Shown here piece after piece: positions 1 through 7,979 of a stretch of 28,711 nt of DNA (its first letter is position 1; each line of letters starts with the position of its first letter). The notes under the pieces were generated by a model. That model saw only the letters and a program-made list of their open reading frames with translations, was not told where the DNA came from and made no database searches. The translations under genes were made by a program, and so were the position numbers. Source of the DNA: Agrobacterium fabrum (GTDB lineage: Bacteria > Pseudomonadota > Alphaproteobacteria > Rhizobiales > Rhizobiaceae); assembly GCA_003241215.1 (NCBI GenBank), contig QFOL01000020.1:1-28711 (forward strand). Direction: 5' to 3'.

Positions 1-12
1 TTATTTTTGGGG

Positions 13-1098
13 TCACTTCTCTACCCGGCCGAGCACGATGGCATCGGCCGCATTCCATGAAAGCGGTATGGCGTCGCCGGTCCTGACCGGGTTTTCGAAG
101 AAGGCGGCATCGCTGAGGATGACGTTGAAATCCTCGATGCCCGCGCCGGTTACGGCGATCTTCACGCTGGCGCCGCGATATTCGACATTCGAGACGATGC
201 CGGTGAAACCGAGGCCCGGCTGCTGCGCCTCGCCGACGCGGACGCGGTCGGTACGCACGGCGATATCGACCGCGCCGTCATCCGGGGCGACGCCGCTTGC
301 GATAAAAATACCGCCGCCCACCACTTCGAGCGTGACGAGATCGTCCGATTTTTCCCGGTAACGGCCGGAAATGACATTGTGATCGCCCATGAAGCGGGCA
401 ACGAAGGCGGTGGCGGGACGCTCGAACACCTCGCGCGGGGTAGCTGCCTGTTCGATGCGGCCGTCATTCATGACGACGATGATATCGGCCAGCGCCATGG
501 CCTCTTCCTGACTGTGGGTGACATGTACGAAGGTGATGCCGAGCGCGGTCTGCAGCTTCTTCAGCTCGGCGCGCATGCGGATCTTGAGGAACGGATCGAG
601 CGCCGAAAGCGGCTCGTCGAGCAGCAGCGCCTCGGGATCGGTAATCAGCGCGCGCGCCAGCGCCACGCGCTGCTGCTGCCCGCCGGAAAGCTGGGCCGGC
701 CGCCTGTTGGCATAGGGTTCGAGCTGCATCAGCTGCAGCATCTCGAGCGCCTTCGCCCGGCGGGTTTCCTTGTCCGCACCCTTCATCTTGAGGCTGAAGG
801 CGACATTGTCGACGAGATCGAGATGGGGAAACAGCGCATAGGACTGGAACATCATCGCCGTGCCGCGTCTGGCAGGCGGCAGATCGGTGACGACGATATT
901 GCCGAGCCTGATATCGCCGCTGGAAATGCTCTCGTGGCCGGCGATCATTCTCAGCGTCGAGGTCTTGCCGCAGCCCGATGGTCCAAGCAGGCAGCAATAG
1001 CTCCCGGCCGGTATCTTGAGGCTGATCGCATGCACGGCGGTGGTGGTGCCGTAGATCTTGGATACGGAAGCGATGTCGATTGCTGCGGCTTTGCTCAT
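13..1098 (-). CDS. ABC transporter ATP-binding protein, PotA/FbpC/PhnT-like
   Basis: This is the ATPase subunit of an importer, 361 residues. It has Walker A (GPSGCGKT, about residues 39-46), a Q-loop in MMFQSYALFPH, the signature LSGGQQQRVALARAL, Walker B LLLDEP and the switch histidine in VTHSQEEA. A C-terminal TOBE-like region of about 110 residues follows. The LSGGQQQ signature, LSALDPFLK and the C-terminal region resemble the polyamine, ferric-iron and aminoethylphosphonate subfamily more than the UgpC/MsmX sugar ATPases elsewhere in the window. I chose the ATG at 1098 because AGGAGA lies 6 nt upstream; an in-frame GTG two codons earlier sits directly against that ribosome-binding site. 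Permease and binding-protein partners are not visible and would lie left of the window, downstream of this gene. The substrate cannot be told from the ATPase alone. The family is certain, the substrate class weak. Confidence 0.9.
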   Translation of the reverse strand: MSKAAAIDIASVSKIYGTTTAVHAISLKIPAGSYCCLLGPSGCGKTSTLRMIAGHESISSGDIRLGNIVVTDLPPARRGTAMMFQSYALFPHLDLVDNVAFSLKMKGADKETRRAKALEMLQLMQLEPYANRRPAQLSGGQQQRVALARALITDPEALLLDEPLSALDPFLKIRMRAELKKLQTALGITFVHVTHSQEEAMALADIIVVMNDGRIEQAATPREVFERPATAFVARFMGDHNVISGRYREKSDDLVTLEVVGGGIFIASGVAPDDGAVDIAVRTDRVRVGEAQQPGLGFTGIVSNVEYRGASVKIAVTGAGIEDFNVILSDAAFFENPVRTGDAIPLSWNAADAIVLGRVEK

Positions 1099-1153
1099 AA
1101 ACACTCTCCTGCGACATCCTTGTCATGCAGGAGGCGTGCCAATCGACTTAGCC

Positions 1154-1255
1154 ATTGATGTAAAATGATATTTTTCTGCGCTTCGGAAAGCCTCGCGCGG
1201 ACCTGCCCAATTTTACATCGATTGTTTTCGATTCATTGCAGAAATTGTATGCAAT
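1154..1255. promoter_or_regulatory. Operator-like inverted repeats upstream of the PotA-like ATPase
   Basis: The 176-bp gap before the ATPase holds two inverted repeats. One is GATGTAAAAT (1157-1166) with its exact complement ATTTTACATC (1210-1219), 43 bp apart. The other is ATTGCA (1235-1240) with TGCAAT (1250-1255), 9 bp apart. Paired sites of this spacing are typical of operators bound by dimeric repressors. No regulator gene is adjacent, so the binding protein is unknown. Confidence 0.4.
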
Positions 1256-1280
1256 CTGAAGGTCCGAACTACCCCCTGTT

Positions 1281-2261
1281 TCAACCGGCCTTGAACCGGT
1301 CGAAAGCCGTGAGATATTTGACCGTGGGATCAGCGTCCCAACGGTAGATTTCGGTCCGCAGGAAATGCAGCTCCTCTTCGAGCTTTTCCTCCGGCAGTTC
1401 CACCCACCAGGATTTCGGCCGACCATCGGAACCGTCAGACCAGCGATAACCCCGCTTTTTCAGATGATCCTTCATGTCGAAAGGGCTGTTTTCCGCGTAG
1501 AGGCGCACCCTTGAGCGCCGGCTCGCCTCATGGAGTTCGGCAAATGGCGTGCTGCTTTGGCCGGGCCGCGTCTGCTCCAGCACTTCCAGCAAGGCAAAAC
1601 AATCGTCCACAGCGCGATGGCCGTCGTGGAAATAGCCTGACTGTCCGATCAGATAACCGAGCTTGTTGCCCTCGAAGCCGCGCACACGCCAGTCTATTTC
1701 CGAAACCGAGCAGGCCCATGCCTTGCCTCGGAAGATCGGCGAGAAGGCTTCGCAAAAGGGGCGGTCGAAACCGGCATTGTGGGCGACGATCAGATCGGCA
1801 TGGGCGATGAGAGACGCCAGCCGGTCCATGTCGATTGTCTGGCCCGCAACCATCTCGTCGGTGATCCCGGTCAGGCGGGTGATTTCTTCAGGGATGGCGA
1901 TATCAGGCTGCCGCAACCCGCCATAGATGCCGGTGACATCGCCGATCGCGCCATCATCGTCGAAAGTGAAGGCGATGACGCCGATTTCGATGATCTCGTC
2001 AGTGCGATGGTCGAGGCCCGTGGTTTCCGTATCGAGGATCACGCCCTGCCGGGGAAATCCCGCTCTCGGCCGGTCGACCACCGGACGCGGCTGCAACCGG
2101 CGCAGGACACGATAATTGCCGGTGGCTTCAAGGTATCCGGCAAGCGCCTCGTCGTCCGTGCCGGTCTTCAGCACCGCCTCGCGGCCACCCGTCCTGCGCC
2201 CTTTTTCAGCTTGGGGACGCCGCACGGCCGCGGGGGCGAAAAAATCCAACTGGGAGGTCAT
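1281..2261 (-). CDS. 3'-5' exonuclease, DnaQ/DEDDh family
   Basis: This 326-residue protein has a DnaQ-type exonuclease domain. ExoI is DTETTGL (77-83), ExoII is HNAGFD (161-166) and ExoIII is HRAVDD (215-220), so all four acidic metal ligands and the catalytic histidine of the DEDDh class are present. It would remove nucleotides from 3' ends with two metal ions. The N-terminal 70 residues are basic and probably flexible. The C-terminal 85 residues contain a Trp-rich segment (RGYRW, KSWWVELPEE) followed by a charged helix, which I cannot assign. This layout differs from the replicative epsilon subunit, so a repair or RNA-processing role is as likely. The ATG at 2261 begins MTSQLDFF. An upstream in-frame extension to 2372 lacks protein-like composition and is not used. 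The ribosome-binding site (AAGGCGG, about 11 nt upstream) is mediocre. Confidence 0.88.
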   Translation of the reverse strand: MTSQLDFFAPAAVRRPQAEKGRRTGGREAVLKTGTDDEALAGYLEATGNYRVLRRLQPRPVVDRPRAGFPRQGVILDTETTGLDHRTDEIIEIGVIAFTFDDDGAIGDVTGIYGGLRQPDIAIPEEITRLTGITDEMVAGQTIDMDRLASLIAHADLIVAHNAGFDRPFCEAFSPIFRGKAWACSVSEIDWRVRGFEGNKLGYLIGQSGYFHDGHRAVDDCFALLEVLEQTRPGQSSTPFAELHEASRRSRVRLYAENSPFDMKDHLKKRGYRWSDGSDGRPKSWWVELPEEKLEEELHFLRTEIYRWDADPTVKYLTAFDRFKAG

Positions 2262-2449
2262 TATGCGTCTGTCCGCCTTGTCCGGAAATCGAGATTGAGT
2301 ATTCCAGCATATGCGCAGAGCCTCACAGTAACAACAGCGGTCGCTCTCATCCACAGGAACGGCATATCTCACGGGGTACAGTTGAGGGTTGCAGCCTCAA
2401 TTCAGGATGGTAAAAAACACACCGTTCCCGTGTTCAGGAGAGAAGAAGA
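2262..2449. promoter_or_regulatory. Divergent intergenic region with a leader hairpin
   Basis: This 188-bp region separates the minus-strand exonuclease from the plus-strand 300-residue protein and must hold both promoters. The clearest structure is TTGAGG (2382-2387) pairing with CCTCAA (2395-2400) around a 7-nt loop, which would lie in the 5' leader of the plus-strand gene. I do not see a convincing -35/-10 pair. Confidence 0.3.
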
Positions 2450-3352
2450 ATGCCGCTTCCATCACCTTCCAACCCGAAAACGCTTGCCGACCAGAGCCAG
2501 TTGAAGCTCTTTCCGCTGCAAAGCGGCCCGCATTTCGCCAATGTCGGCCTGACCAGCGGCGCGAGCGGCATTGTCTTTACCGGCTATACGCGCGATGCGA
2601 GCCTCGACAATGAAGCCTTTTCCTGCTGCGGCAGTTACACCCTGCGCAATTCCGTGCATGCCGCGATTGCCGGCACGACCAGCGACAATTGCACGGTCTT
2701 TGCCCTGAAGAGCATCATCAATCAGCGCCCCTGTCTGGCGGTCGGGAAATTCGACCCTGACGGCAAGCCGCTGGCATTGTCGAAGCCGGAGTTCGATCAG
2801 GTCACCAAGCCGCTGTTCCAGTTCGCGGACAAGGTTTCGCCGATCCTCGGCAGCGAACCGGCGCCGGGCATCCAGATCCGCAGCGGCGACGCCTCCTATA
2901 ATTATCAGGTGGATGCGCGCAGCGGCCGCTTCCGCTTCACCTACAAGGACGCCATGAACGGCGGCCGTTTCGGACCTTCAGCCGACGGCAATTTTTCCCT
3001 CGAACATGACGGTCATCGCCTCGCCAGAATAAGCGCCGGCGGCAGCTATACGGGCTCGGACAGTTCGATTGCCGCCTCGGCTTACAGGGACATCGATTCC
3101 CGCGGCTTCGAGACGACGGTGCGCAGCGGCCAGACTTCCGCCATGTTCGGAAGAACCTATACGGAAAACGCCATTACCCGCAAAATCGGCGTCGGTTATG
3201 GCGACACCTCGTTCAGGCGAGAGGATACGCCGGGAGGAACGATCAAGGAAAACCTCGGGCACAAGCTGGACAAGGTCACGCTTGAAGTCTCCCGCACGCG
3301 CGACCGGGCGAAGGGCACCGAATATATGCTGACCATCAAGATGGAGCTTTGA
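2450..3352 (+). CDS. Hypothetical protein, beta-rich, 300 aa
   Basis: I do not recognise this protein. The start is well supported by AGGAGA about 9 nt before the ATG, and the frame is open for 300 codons between two minus-strand genes. There is no signal peptide or membrane segment. The N-terminal third contains a Cys pair (FSCCGSY) and two more cysteines (SDNC, RPCLAVG). From about residue 150 the sequence is a run of short alternating segments rich in Gly, Ser, Arg and Asp (for example RSGRFRFTYKD, ARISAGGSYTGSD, KIGVGYGDTSFRR). These look like consecutive beta-strands and end in the strand-like EYMLTIKMEL. That pattern suits a beta-barrel or beta-sandwich, but an outer-membrane barrel would need an export signal that is missing here. 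It stands alone, convergent with the lipoprotein gene 36 bp away. No function is proposed. Confidence 0.75.
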   Translation: MPLPSPSNPKTLADQSQLKLFPLQSGPHFANVGLTSGASGIVFTGYTRDASLDNEAFSCCGSYTLRNSVHAAIAGTTSDNCTVFALKSIINQRPCLAVGKFDPDGKPLALSKPEFDQVTKPLFQFADKVSPILGSEPAPGIQIRSGDASYNYQVDARSGRFRFTYKDAMNGGRFGPSADGNFSLEHDGHRLARISAGGSYTGSDSSIAASAYRDIDSRGFETTVRSGQTSAMFGRTYTENAITRKIGVGYGDTSFRREDTPGGTIKENLGHKLDKVTLEVSRTRDRAKGTEYMLTIKMEL

Positions 3353-3388
3353 GGCGTTCGGCAACCGGAGCGGCTGCGACCGAGTTTC

Positions 3389-3802
3389 TCAGGACGCCGA
3401 ACGATTGAGGAAATCTCCGCAACTCGCCGGATTGCCGATGATCTCGCTTGTCCTGATGGTGGAGTCGGCATCCGCGGTTATCTTGATGATGCAGTCGCGG
3501 CGATGTTCCTTGATCTTCATGCCCTCGGTTTCCGAAACCTGCGCCTGCCCGTCGACGGCCTTGATTTCGCGTCTGTTACTGAGGCCGGCATAGGTCTCGA
3601 CATGAACCTTCAGCCAGTAGGATTCGGTTGCGCCGTTTTCGATGATGACCTTGTTCGGGCGGCCCAGCCGGGCGATTGCGGCATCACGCGGTTGTCCCAC
3701 AAAACCCGCCACCGTGCGCGAAATCTCCATCTCGTCAGTGCTGGTGCACGCTGCGGCGACAACCAGAACCGCCGCCAGACATCCGGTTTCAAACCATTTC
3801 AT
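3389..3802 (-). CDS. Small lipoprotein, SmpA/BamE-like fold possible
   Basis: This is a 137-residue protein with a short charged start, a hydrophobic stretch and a lipobox-like VAAAC ending at Cys19, followed by TSTDE. It is probably a lipoprotein anchored after signal peptidase II cleavage. The acidic residues just after the cysteine do not form a clear inner-membrane retention signal. The mature part contains GQPRDAAIARLGRPNKV followed by SYWL. That arrangement (helix, then LG-P, then an aromatic strand) is seen in small SmpA/OmlA (BamE-like) domains. Two C-terminal cysteines (RRDCIIK and ASCGDF) could form a disulfide. The gene follows the transglycosylase gene on the same strand, but a terminator-like hairpin lies between them, so it is probably transcribed on its own. 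Function is unknown; lipoprotein status is fairly secure. Confidence 0.75.
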   Translation of the reverse strand: MKWFETGCLAAVLVVAAACTSTDEMEISRTVAGFVGQPRDAAIARLGRPNKVIIENGATESYWLKVHVETYAGLSNRREIKAVDGQAQVSETEGMKIKEHRRDCIIKITADADSTIRTSEIIGNPASCGDFLNRSAS

Positions 3803-3901
3803 TCCAGATCATCCCTGTAAAATGCCGCCGGCCCCTGTTGCCGGCCAGCGCTCGGGGCAAATCTAGGCACGATCATTTTGCGCGGAAAGGCAGGCCGGCC
3901 G

Positions 3902-3929
3902 AAAAGCCGATCAACTTCTCATGATCGGC
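3902..3929 (-). terminator. Rho-independent terminator after the lytic transglycosylase gene
   Basis: GCCGATCA (3906-3913) pairs exactly with TGATCGGC (3922-3929) around an 8-nt loop. Read on the minus strand, the stem is followed at once by TTTTC. It lies 43 bp past the stop codon of the transglycosylase gene, as expected for its terminator. Confidence 0.7.
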
Positions 3930-3972
3930 CGCCCCGCCGAACCCTAAGGCATCGCGCCGATATCGCTCAGCG

Positions 3973-4890
3973 CTACCTGTTGCGGAATACGGTGCAGGGA
4001 ACGCCGGCCCGCCGGATATCGCCACAAAGCGCATTGGCTTCGGCTCTGGTTTCGCGGCCGATGCGGGCGGCATAACGCGGCCGCGAACCGAAATTCCCGC
4101 CGCGCTGCCGCACGATCAGCGCCCGCTCGGCATTCAGCGGCTCCGAAAGCTGCAGGATCGCCCGGGTGAAAAGCCGGTTCGCCACCGCCGGATTATAATG
4201 CGCGGCAAGCTGCACGCCCCAGGGCGCCCAGTCTGCGGACGAGATGAGGACGGGATCGTTCATGGTGCGGCTATCGGCCAGACGCACGCAGGCATCGAGG
4301 AAGGAGCGGCTGTCATCCAGCGCCGGCGCCGCCTTTTCCGGCGGATTGTCCTTCCAGCTCTCCACCGGATAGCCGGTGATCGCAAACACATAGTCCCGGG
4401 TTTCGGTCGGCAGGCGGCCGTTGGCGATGAAGTTCCGCAAGCCCGCCTCCCCCGCATTATAGGCTGCGGCGGCAAGGCCGAAATTGCCGAACTGCACGTT
4501 CAATTCGGAGAGATAACGCGAAGACGCCTCAAGCGCGGCGATGATGTTGAAACTGTCTTCGAGGCCGCGCAGCCGCGCTGTTCCCGGCATGAACTGGGCA
4601 ATGCCCTCCGCCCCCTTCGAACTGACGGCATTCGGCCGGAACAGGCTTTCCCGCCAGATCAGCCGGGCGAAATAATCCGGCGGCACGGCATGGCGGGCGG
4701 CGAGAACCTCGATGGCATGGCAGAGATCGTTATTGTAGCTGCCGACATTGATGCATAATTCCGGTGCGACATCATGGGTATAGGCGCAGACCGCCTTTCC
4801 CCTGGCGGGCTCTTCGGCTTTCGCCGCGCCAAAGGCTGCGACGAGCAGGCAAAAGGCAAGAGCGATGCGGCTTGTCGATAGTCCTGCCAA
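3973..4890 (-). CDS. Secreted lytic transglycosylase (SLT domain)
   Basis: This 305-residue murein lytic transglycosylase would cleave the MurNAc-GlcNAc bond of peptidoglycan in the periplasm to give 1,6-anhydro ends. It has a Sec signal peptide (hydrophobic core from about residue 8, likely cleavage after AKA at 25). The SLT family 1 motifs follow: catalytic Glu81 in WRESLF, then KGAEGIAQFMPGTA (92-105) and AAYNAGE (142-148). Cysteines in the N-terminal part (35, 46, 57) may form disulfides. The C-terminal 120 residues have no clear family; the last 50 (RYAARIGRETRAEANALC...) resemble a SPOR-type murein-binding repeat. The start is a TTG at 4890 with GGGGA 7 nt upstream. No ATG in this frame keeps the signal peptide, so the TTG start is preferred. 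No conjugation or secretion genes are nearby, so housekeeping wall turnover is more likely than a VirB1-like role. Confidence 0.88.
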   Translation of the reverse strand: MAGLSTSRIALAFCLLVAAFGAAKAEEPARGKAVCAYTHDVAPELCINVGSYNNDLCHAIEVLAARHAVPPDYFARLIWRESLFRPNAVSSKGAEGIAQFMPGTARLRGLEDSFNIIAALEASSRYLSELNVQFGNFGLAAAAYNAGEAGLRNFIANGRLPTETRDYVFAITGYPVESWKDNPPEKAAPALDDSRSFLDACVRLADSRTMNDPVLISSADWAPWGVQLAAHYNPAVANRLFTRAILQLSEPLNAERALIVRQRGGNFGSRPRYAARIGRETRAEANALCGDIRRAGVPCTVFRNR

Positions 4891-5003
4891 GCGAGCGTCC
4901 CCGAAAACTCCAAACGCGATGTGCCTGTTATCGGCCAGTCAGGAAGATATGCCCAGCTTGCGGGCTTGTCATCCCGTATCGCCAGATGGAACGATGAGCC
5001 AAG

Positions 5004-5106
5004 CCAATCACGCCGACGTCATCCTCGACCCTGTCTCGAATATCTGCAACCTTCCGATTTTATGAAGCGTGATTGGGTCCTCGGCACGGGGGCCGAGGAT
5101 GACGTC
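5004..5106. repeat. Intergenic palindromic mosaic element (RIME/REP-like)
   Basis: The 243-bp gap between the chemoreceptor and transglycosylase genes holds two perfect inverted repeats in interleaved order. CCAATCACGC (5004-5013) pairs with GCGTGATTGG (5067-5076). GACGTCATCCTCG (5015-5027) pairs with CGAGGATGACGTC (5094-5106). A smaller hairpin, CCTCGGC (5079-5085) with GCCGAGG (5092-5098), sits inside the second arm. TCATCCTCG...CGAGGATGA cores are widespread in intergenic repeats of Rhizobiaceae genomes, so this is probably a dispersed non-coding element. The A-B-A'-B' order means the long stems cannot both form as nested hairpins. Confidence 0.65.
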
Positions 5107-5133
5107 GAGAGGATGCGTGCTTCATCACCGAGT

Positions 5134-6918
5134 TTAAAAATCCTGCCATTCCTCATGAATGGCGGCAACCGCAGCGGAACCACGCGTCACAGGCGCGCGG
5201 GACGCGCCGCGATGCGAGGTCACCGGCGCGGATTGCCGTTCGAAGCCGCCGCGCGCGGGGGCTGTGTATCGCGACGCCTCCTCGAACCTGAATTGCCCGA
5301 GAAGCTCGAACAGGGCCGCCGCTTCCCGCGCAAGGCTGCGGCTTGCGGCGGTCTGCTCCTCCACCATGGCGGCGTTCTGCTGGGTGCCCTGATCCACGGT
5401 GTTGACCGCCTGATTGATTTCCACAAGCGCCGTGGACTGCTCTCGCGCGGCATCGACAATCGCCACGACATTGGTATTGATGTCCCGCACCTGCTCTGCG
5501 ATTTCCTGCAGCGCCGAGCCAGCCCTGGTGACAAGGCCGACGCCGTTTTCCACCTGCGCGCCGGAGGCATTGATCAGGTTCTTGATTTCCTTGGCAGCCG
5601 TTGCGGAACGCTGCGCGAGTTCGCGAACCTCCTGCGCGACGACGGCAAAACCCTTGCCGGCATCGCCAGCGCGGGCGGCCTCGACCCCGGCATTCAGCGC
5701 CAGAAGATTGGTCTGGAAGGCGATCTCGTCGATCACACCGATGATGTTGGAGATTTCGCGCGACGATTTCTCGATCTGGTCCATGGCGCCGATCGCATCG
5801 CGCACCACCTGACCCGAATGTTCCGCATGGTCGCGGGCACGGGAGACGATCTTGCCGGCCTCTTCGGCGCGGCGGCTTGAATCGTTGACGGCGGTGGTGA
5901 TTTCCTCCAGTGCGGCGGCCGTTTCCTCGATGGAGGCGGCCTGCTGTTCGGTGCGTTTGGCGAGATCATCGGCAGCGGACCTGATTTCGTTCGAGCCGGA
6001 AGAAATCGCACCGGCATTTTCGGACACCAGCGTCATGGCCCTTTTGAGCTTTTCCGAAGCTGCGTTGAAATCCGTGCGCAATCTCTCAAGCGAAGGAATG
6101 AAAGGTTTGTCGATGTTCTGGGCCAGATCGCCCTCGGCAAGATCGGTAAGGCACTGCGCCAGCTTTTCGACGTTTTCGACGCGGCCGGTCACGTCGGTCG
6201 CGAATTTGACGACCTTGAATACCCTGCCGCTCAGATCGAAGATCGGATTATAGGAGGCCTGAATGAAGACCTTGCGGCCGCCCTTGCCAAGCCGCATGAA
6301 TTCATCGGCGACGAGATCGCCGCCGGCCAGCCTTTGCCAGAACTGCTTATAATCGGGCGATTGCGTATAGGCCGGTTCGCAGAACATGGAATGATGCCTG
6401 CCCTGCACTTCCGCCAGCGAATAACCCAGCGCCGCCAGGAAATTCTCGTTGGCGGCCAGAACCTCTCCATTGGGGGAAAACTCGATGATCGCCTGCGCCC
6501 GCGAGAGCGCTTCGATCTTGCCCGCATCTTCCGCCGCCTTCAGTTTGCGTTCGGTGATGTCGGTGGCGATCTTGACCACTTTCACCGGCCTGCCGCGGCG
6601 AAACACCGGATTGTAGGACGCCTCGATCCAGACCTCGCGGCCGCCTTTGCCAATGCGCTTATATTGCCGCTGATCGAACTGGCCGGACGAGAGCCTGGAC
6701 CAGAAAGCCTTGTAGTCCTGCGAAGACACGACGGCTGGCTCCACGAACATGCTGTGGTGCCTGCCGACGATTTCCGAAAGGTCATAACCGAGCGCCCGGC
6801 AGAAATTCTCATTGGCGGCGAGAATCTTTCCCGAGAGATCGAATTCTATGATGGCCTGGGATTTGGAAAGCGCGGCAAGAACCGCCAGGGCATTGGCACC
6901 ACGATCAAGAATAGTCAC
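5134..6918 (-). CDS. Soluble PAS-PAS methyl-accepting chemoreceptor (BdlA-like)
   Basis: This 594-residue chemoreceptor has two tandem PAS domains (about 15-115 and 137-237) and no transmembrane segment, so it is a cytoplasmic sensor. The PAS domains are close relatives of each other: both contain GRHHSMF, an Asp-Tyr-Lys-x-Phe-Trp segment, a GKGGR-x-V/W segment and a terminal K-V-V-K-x-ATD strand. A short HAMP-like linker (about 250-290, [10 protein letters not shown]) leads into a long signalling coiled coil. The conserved hairpin tip is at about 420-450 ([21 protein letters not shown]), where CheA and CheW bind. The C-terminus EWQDF fits the aromatic-x-x-aromatic pentapeptide that tethers CheR or CheB. 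The architecture matches Pseudomonas BdlA, which controls biofilm dispersal. The start is a GTG with GGAGGA 6 nt upstream. Cofactor (FAD, heme or none) and stimulus cannot be read from the sequence. Confidence 0.93.
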   Translation of the reverse strand: MTILDRGANALAVLAALSKSQAIIEFDLSGKILAANENFCRALGYDLSEIVGRHHSMFVEPAVVSSQDYKAFWSRLSSGQFDQRQYKRIGKGGREVWIEASYNPVFRRGRPVKVVKIATDITERKLKAAEDAGKIEALSRAQAIIEFSPNGEVLAANENFLAALGYSLAEVQGRHHSMFCEPAYTQSPDYKQFWQRLAGGDLVADEFMRLGKGGRKVFIQASYNPIFDLSGRVFKVVKFATDVTGRVENVEKLAQCLTDLAEGDLAQNIDKPFIPSLERLRTDFNAASEKLKRAMTLVSENAGAISSGSNEIRSAADDLAKRTEQQAASIEETAAALEEITTAVNDSSRRAEEAGKIVSRARDHAEHSGQVVRDAIGAMDQIEKSSREISNIIGVIDEIAFQTNLLALNAGVEAARAGDAGKGFAVVAQEVRELAQRSATAAKEIKNLINASGAQVENGVGLVTRAGSALQEIAEQVRDINTNVVAIVDAAREQSTALVEINQAVNTVDQGTQQNAAMVEEQTAASRSLAREAAALFELLGQFRFEEASRYTAPARGGFERQSAPVTSHRGASRAPVTRGSAAVAAIHEEWQDF

Positions 6919-6963
6919 GCGCGATCCTCCGGGATGAATGGTTTTTACGCAAAATCATTCCTG

Positions 6964-6993
6964 AATATTATGATTGCATCATTAAATAATATT
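6964..6993. promoter_or_regulatory. AT-rich nested palindrome in the chemoreceptor promoter region
   Basis: The 283-bp divergent gap between the chemoreceptor (minus) and the methyltransferase-like gene (plus) contains AATATTA (6964-6970) with TAATATT (6987-6993). Nested between and overlapping them by one base is ATGAT-TGC-ATCAT (6970-6982). The block is AT-rich and ends about 45 bp upstream of the chemoreceptor GTG, a suitable place for a promoter or operator. The rest of the gap shows no feature I can support. Confidence 0.35.
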
Positions 6994-7201
6994 TAAGGAT
7001 AAGGTTGCCGCTCGTCCCACCTCATGAGGGTCGCAGCCAAGCTTCGCGAAATCGCGCCGATTTTCCGCAAAATTCTACGGATGATCTGAAACATCTGGCC
7101 GGGGTCGTTGTCGTGTAACACTCCTGTCTATACTTGGGACGCTGAGCCTGAGGCCTGCCGTTTTCGGGAGCGTGAGGCCTGACGGGACTTTTGGGGGAAG
7201 A

Positions 7202-7792
7202 ATGATCGACATCATATCCGTGCTGGCAGTGTGGGCATATATCGCCGGCTTTCTGCTTTTGACGGCGCGACTGGCGAAGCGCTCGCAGCAACCGGTGTGG
7301 CTTTTCGCCAAGGGTGGAGAACGACAGACCCTGCCCGCCCTGCTTTTCCGTCTCGCTTTTTTTCTCGGCGCCCTTTTGCCGCTTGTCACTCTCTGGCTGG
7401 AGCCGCAGCGAAGCATCTGGCTTCTGGACCGCCGTGATCCCGGTGCAGCCATCCGCATTCCGGGGATGGCGATGGTGCTGGCTGGAAGTCTGATTGCGCT
7501 TTACGCCCAGCACTACATGGGTAAATCATGGCGCATCGGTGCGGCCGAAGGCCATCTCGGGGCCATTGTCGATACCGGGCCTTTCGGCCTTTCCAGAAAT
7601 CCGGTCTTCGTTGGGCAGATGCTGCTGTTTGCGGGACTGGTGCTCGTATTCCCCTCGGTCCTGCAGCTTGCCGTCGCCCTCGCCCTCACCGTCGCGGTGA
7701 TATTGCAGGTGAAGATTGAGGAGCGCGTGCTGGCGAAGGAGCTGGGCCCGGCCTATGACGCCTATCGGCGCAGGGTAAGACGATGGTTTTGA
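7202..7792 (+). CDS. Isoprenylcysteine carboxyl methyltransferase-like membrane protein
   Basis: This is a 196-residue integral membrane protein of the ICMT/phospholipid-methyltransferase superfamily, which transfers methyl groups from S-adenosylmethionine. About four hydrophobic segments are visible (around 3-22, 48-66, 85-103 and 137-170). The family hallmarks are GPFGLSRNPVFVGQMLLFAG (RNP at 132-134) and, near the end, EERVLAKELGPAYDAYRRRVRRWF, where the paired Glu and the final Tyr/Arg cluster belong to the methyl-donor site. The ATG at 7202 is chosen because a GGGGGAAG block lies just before it; a GTG ten codons upstream has nothing comparable. Bacterial members have few known substrates, and prenylated proteins are unlikely here, so the biological role is open. 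A strong terminator follows, and the gene appears to be monocistronic. Confidence 0.85.
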   Translation: MIDIISVLAVWAYIAGFLLLTARLAKRSQQPVWLFAKGGERQTLPALLFRLAFFLGALLPLVTLWLEPQRSIWLLDRRDPGAAIRIPGMAMVLAGSLIALYAQHYMGKSWRIGAAEGHLGAIVDTGPFGLSRNPVFVGQMLLFAGLVLVFPSVLQLAVALALTVAVILQVKIEERVLAKELGPAYDAYRRRVRRWF

Positions 7793-7831
7793 CGGTGCCC
7801 GGCCCGGCGTCGTGAACCGTTGAGCCGCAGC

Positions 7832-7860
7832 CCGAAGCTTCGCAGTAGCTTCGGCTTTTT
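7832..7860 (+). terminator. Rho-independent terminator after the methyltransferase-like gene
   Basis: CCGAAGC (7832-7838) pairs exactly with GCTTCGG (7848-7854) around a 9-nt loop and is followed by CTTTTT. It starts 40 bp after the stop codon. Hairpin plus U-tract in the plus direction is a textbook intrinsic terminator. Confidence 0.88.
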
Positions 7861-7979
7861 CGGAACGTTTGCCATGCAGGCGCATTTTATGCCGAATAGG
7901 GAAAGCGGCGATGTGCCCGCAAATCCAGTCGCCGCCCTGCCGGCGTGATCAAATATCTCAATTTCGGAGGACCATGCAT

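Noticed and set aside
1281..1300. ACCGG...CCGGT hairpin at the exonuclease stop as a terminator
   Set aside because: The stem is 5 bp and no T-run follows on the minus strand.
2262..2372. N-terminal extension of the exonuclease
   Set aside because: The added residues are Cys- and Arg-rich without family resemblance and would occupy the divergent promoter region; MTSQLDFF at 2261 is the more natural start.
3355..3403. CGTTCGGC / GCCGAACG inverted repeat between convergent genes
   Set aside because: The arms are 8 bp but 33 bp apart, the right arm is inside the lipoprotein coding region and no U-tract follows, so a terminator call is not supported.
7022..7513. 163-codon minus-strand open frame overlapping the chemoreceptor/methyltransferase gap
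   Set aside because: It lies mostly opposite the methyltransferase-like gene, has low-complexity charged composition and no ribosome-binding site.
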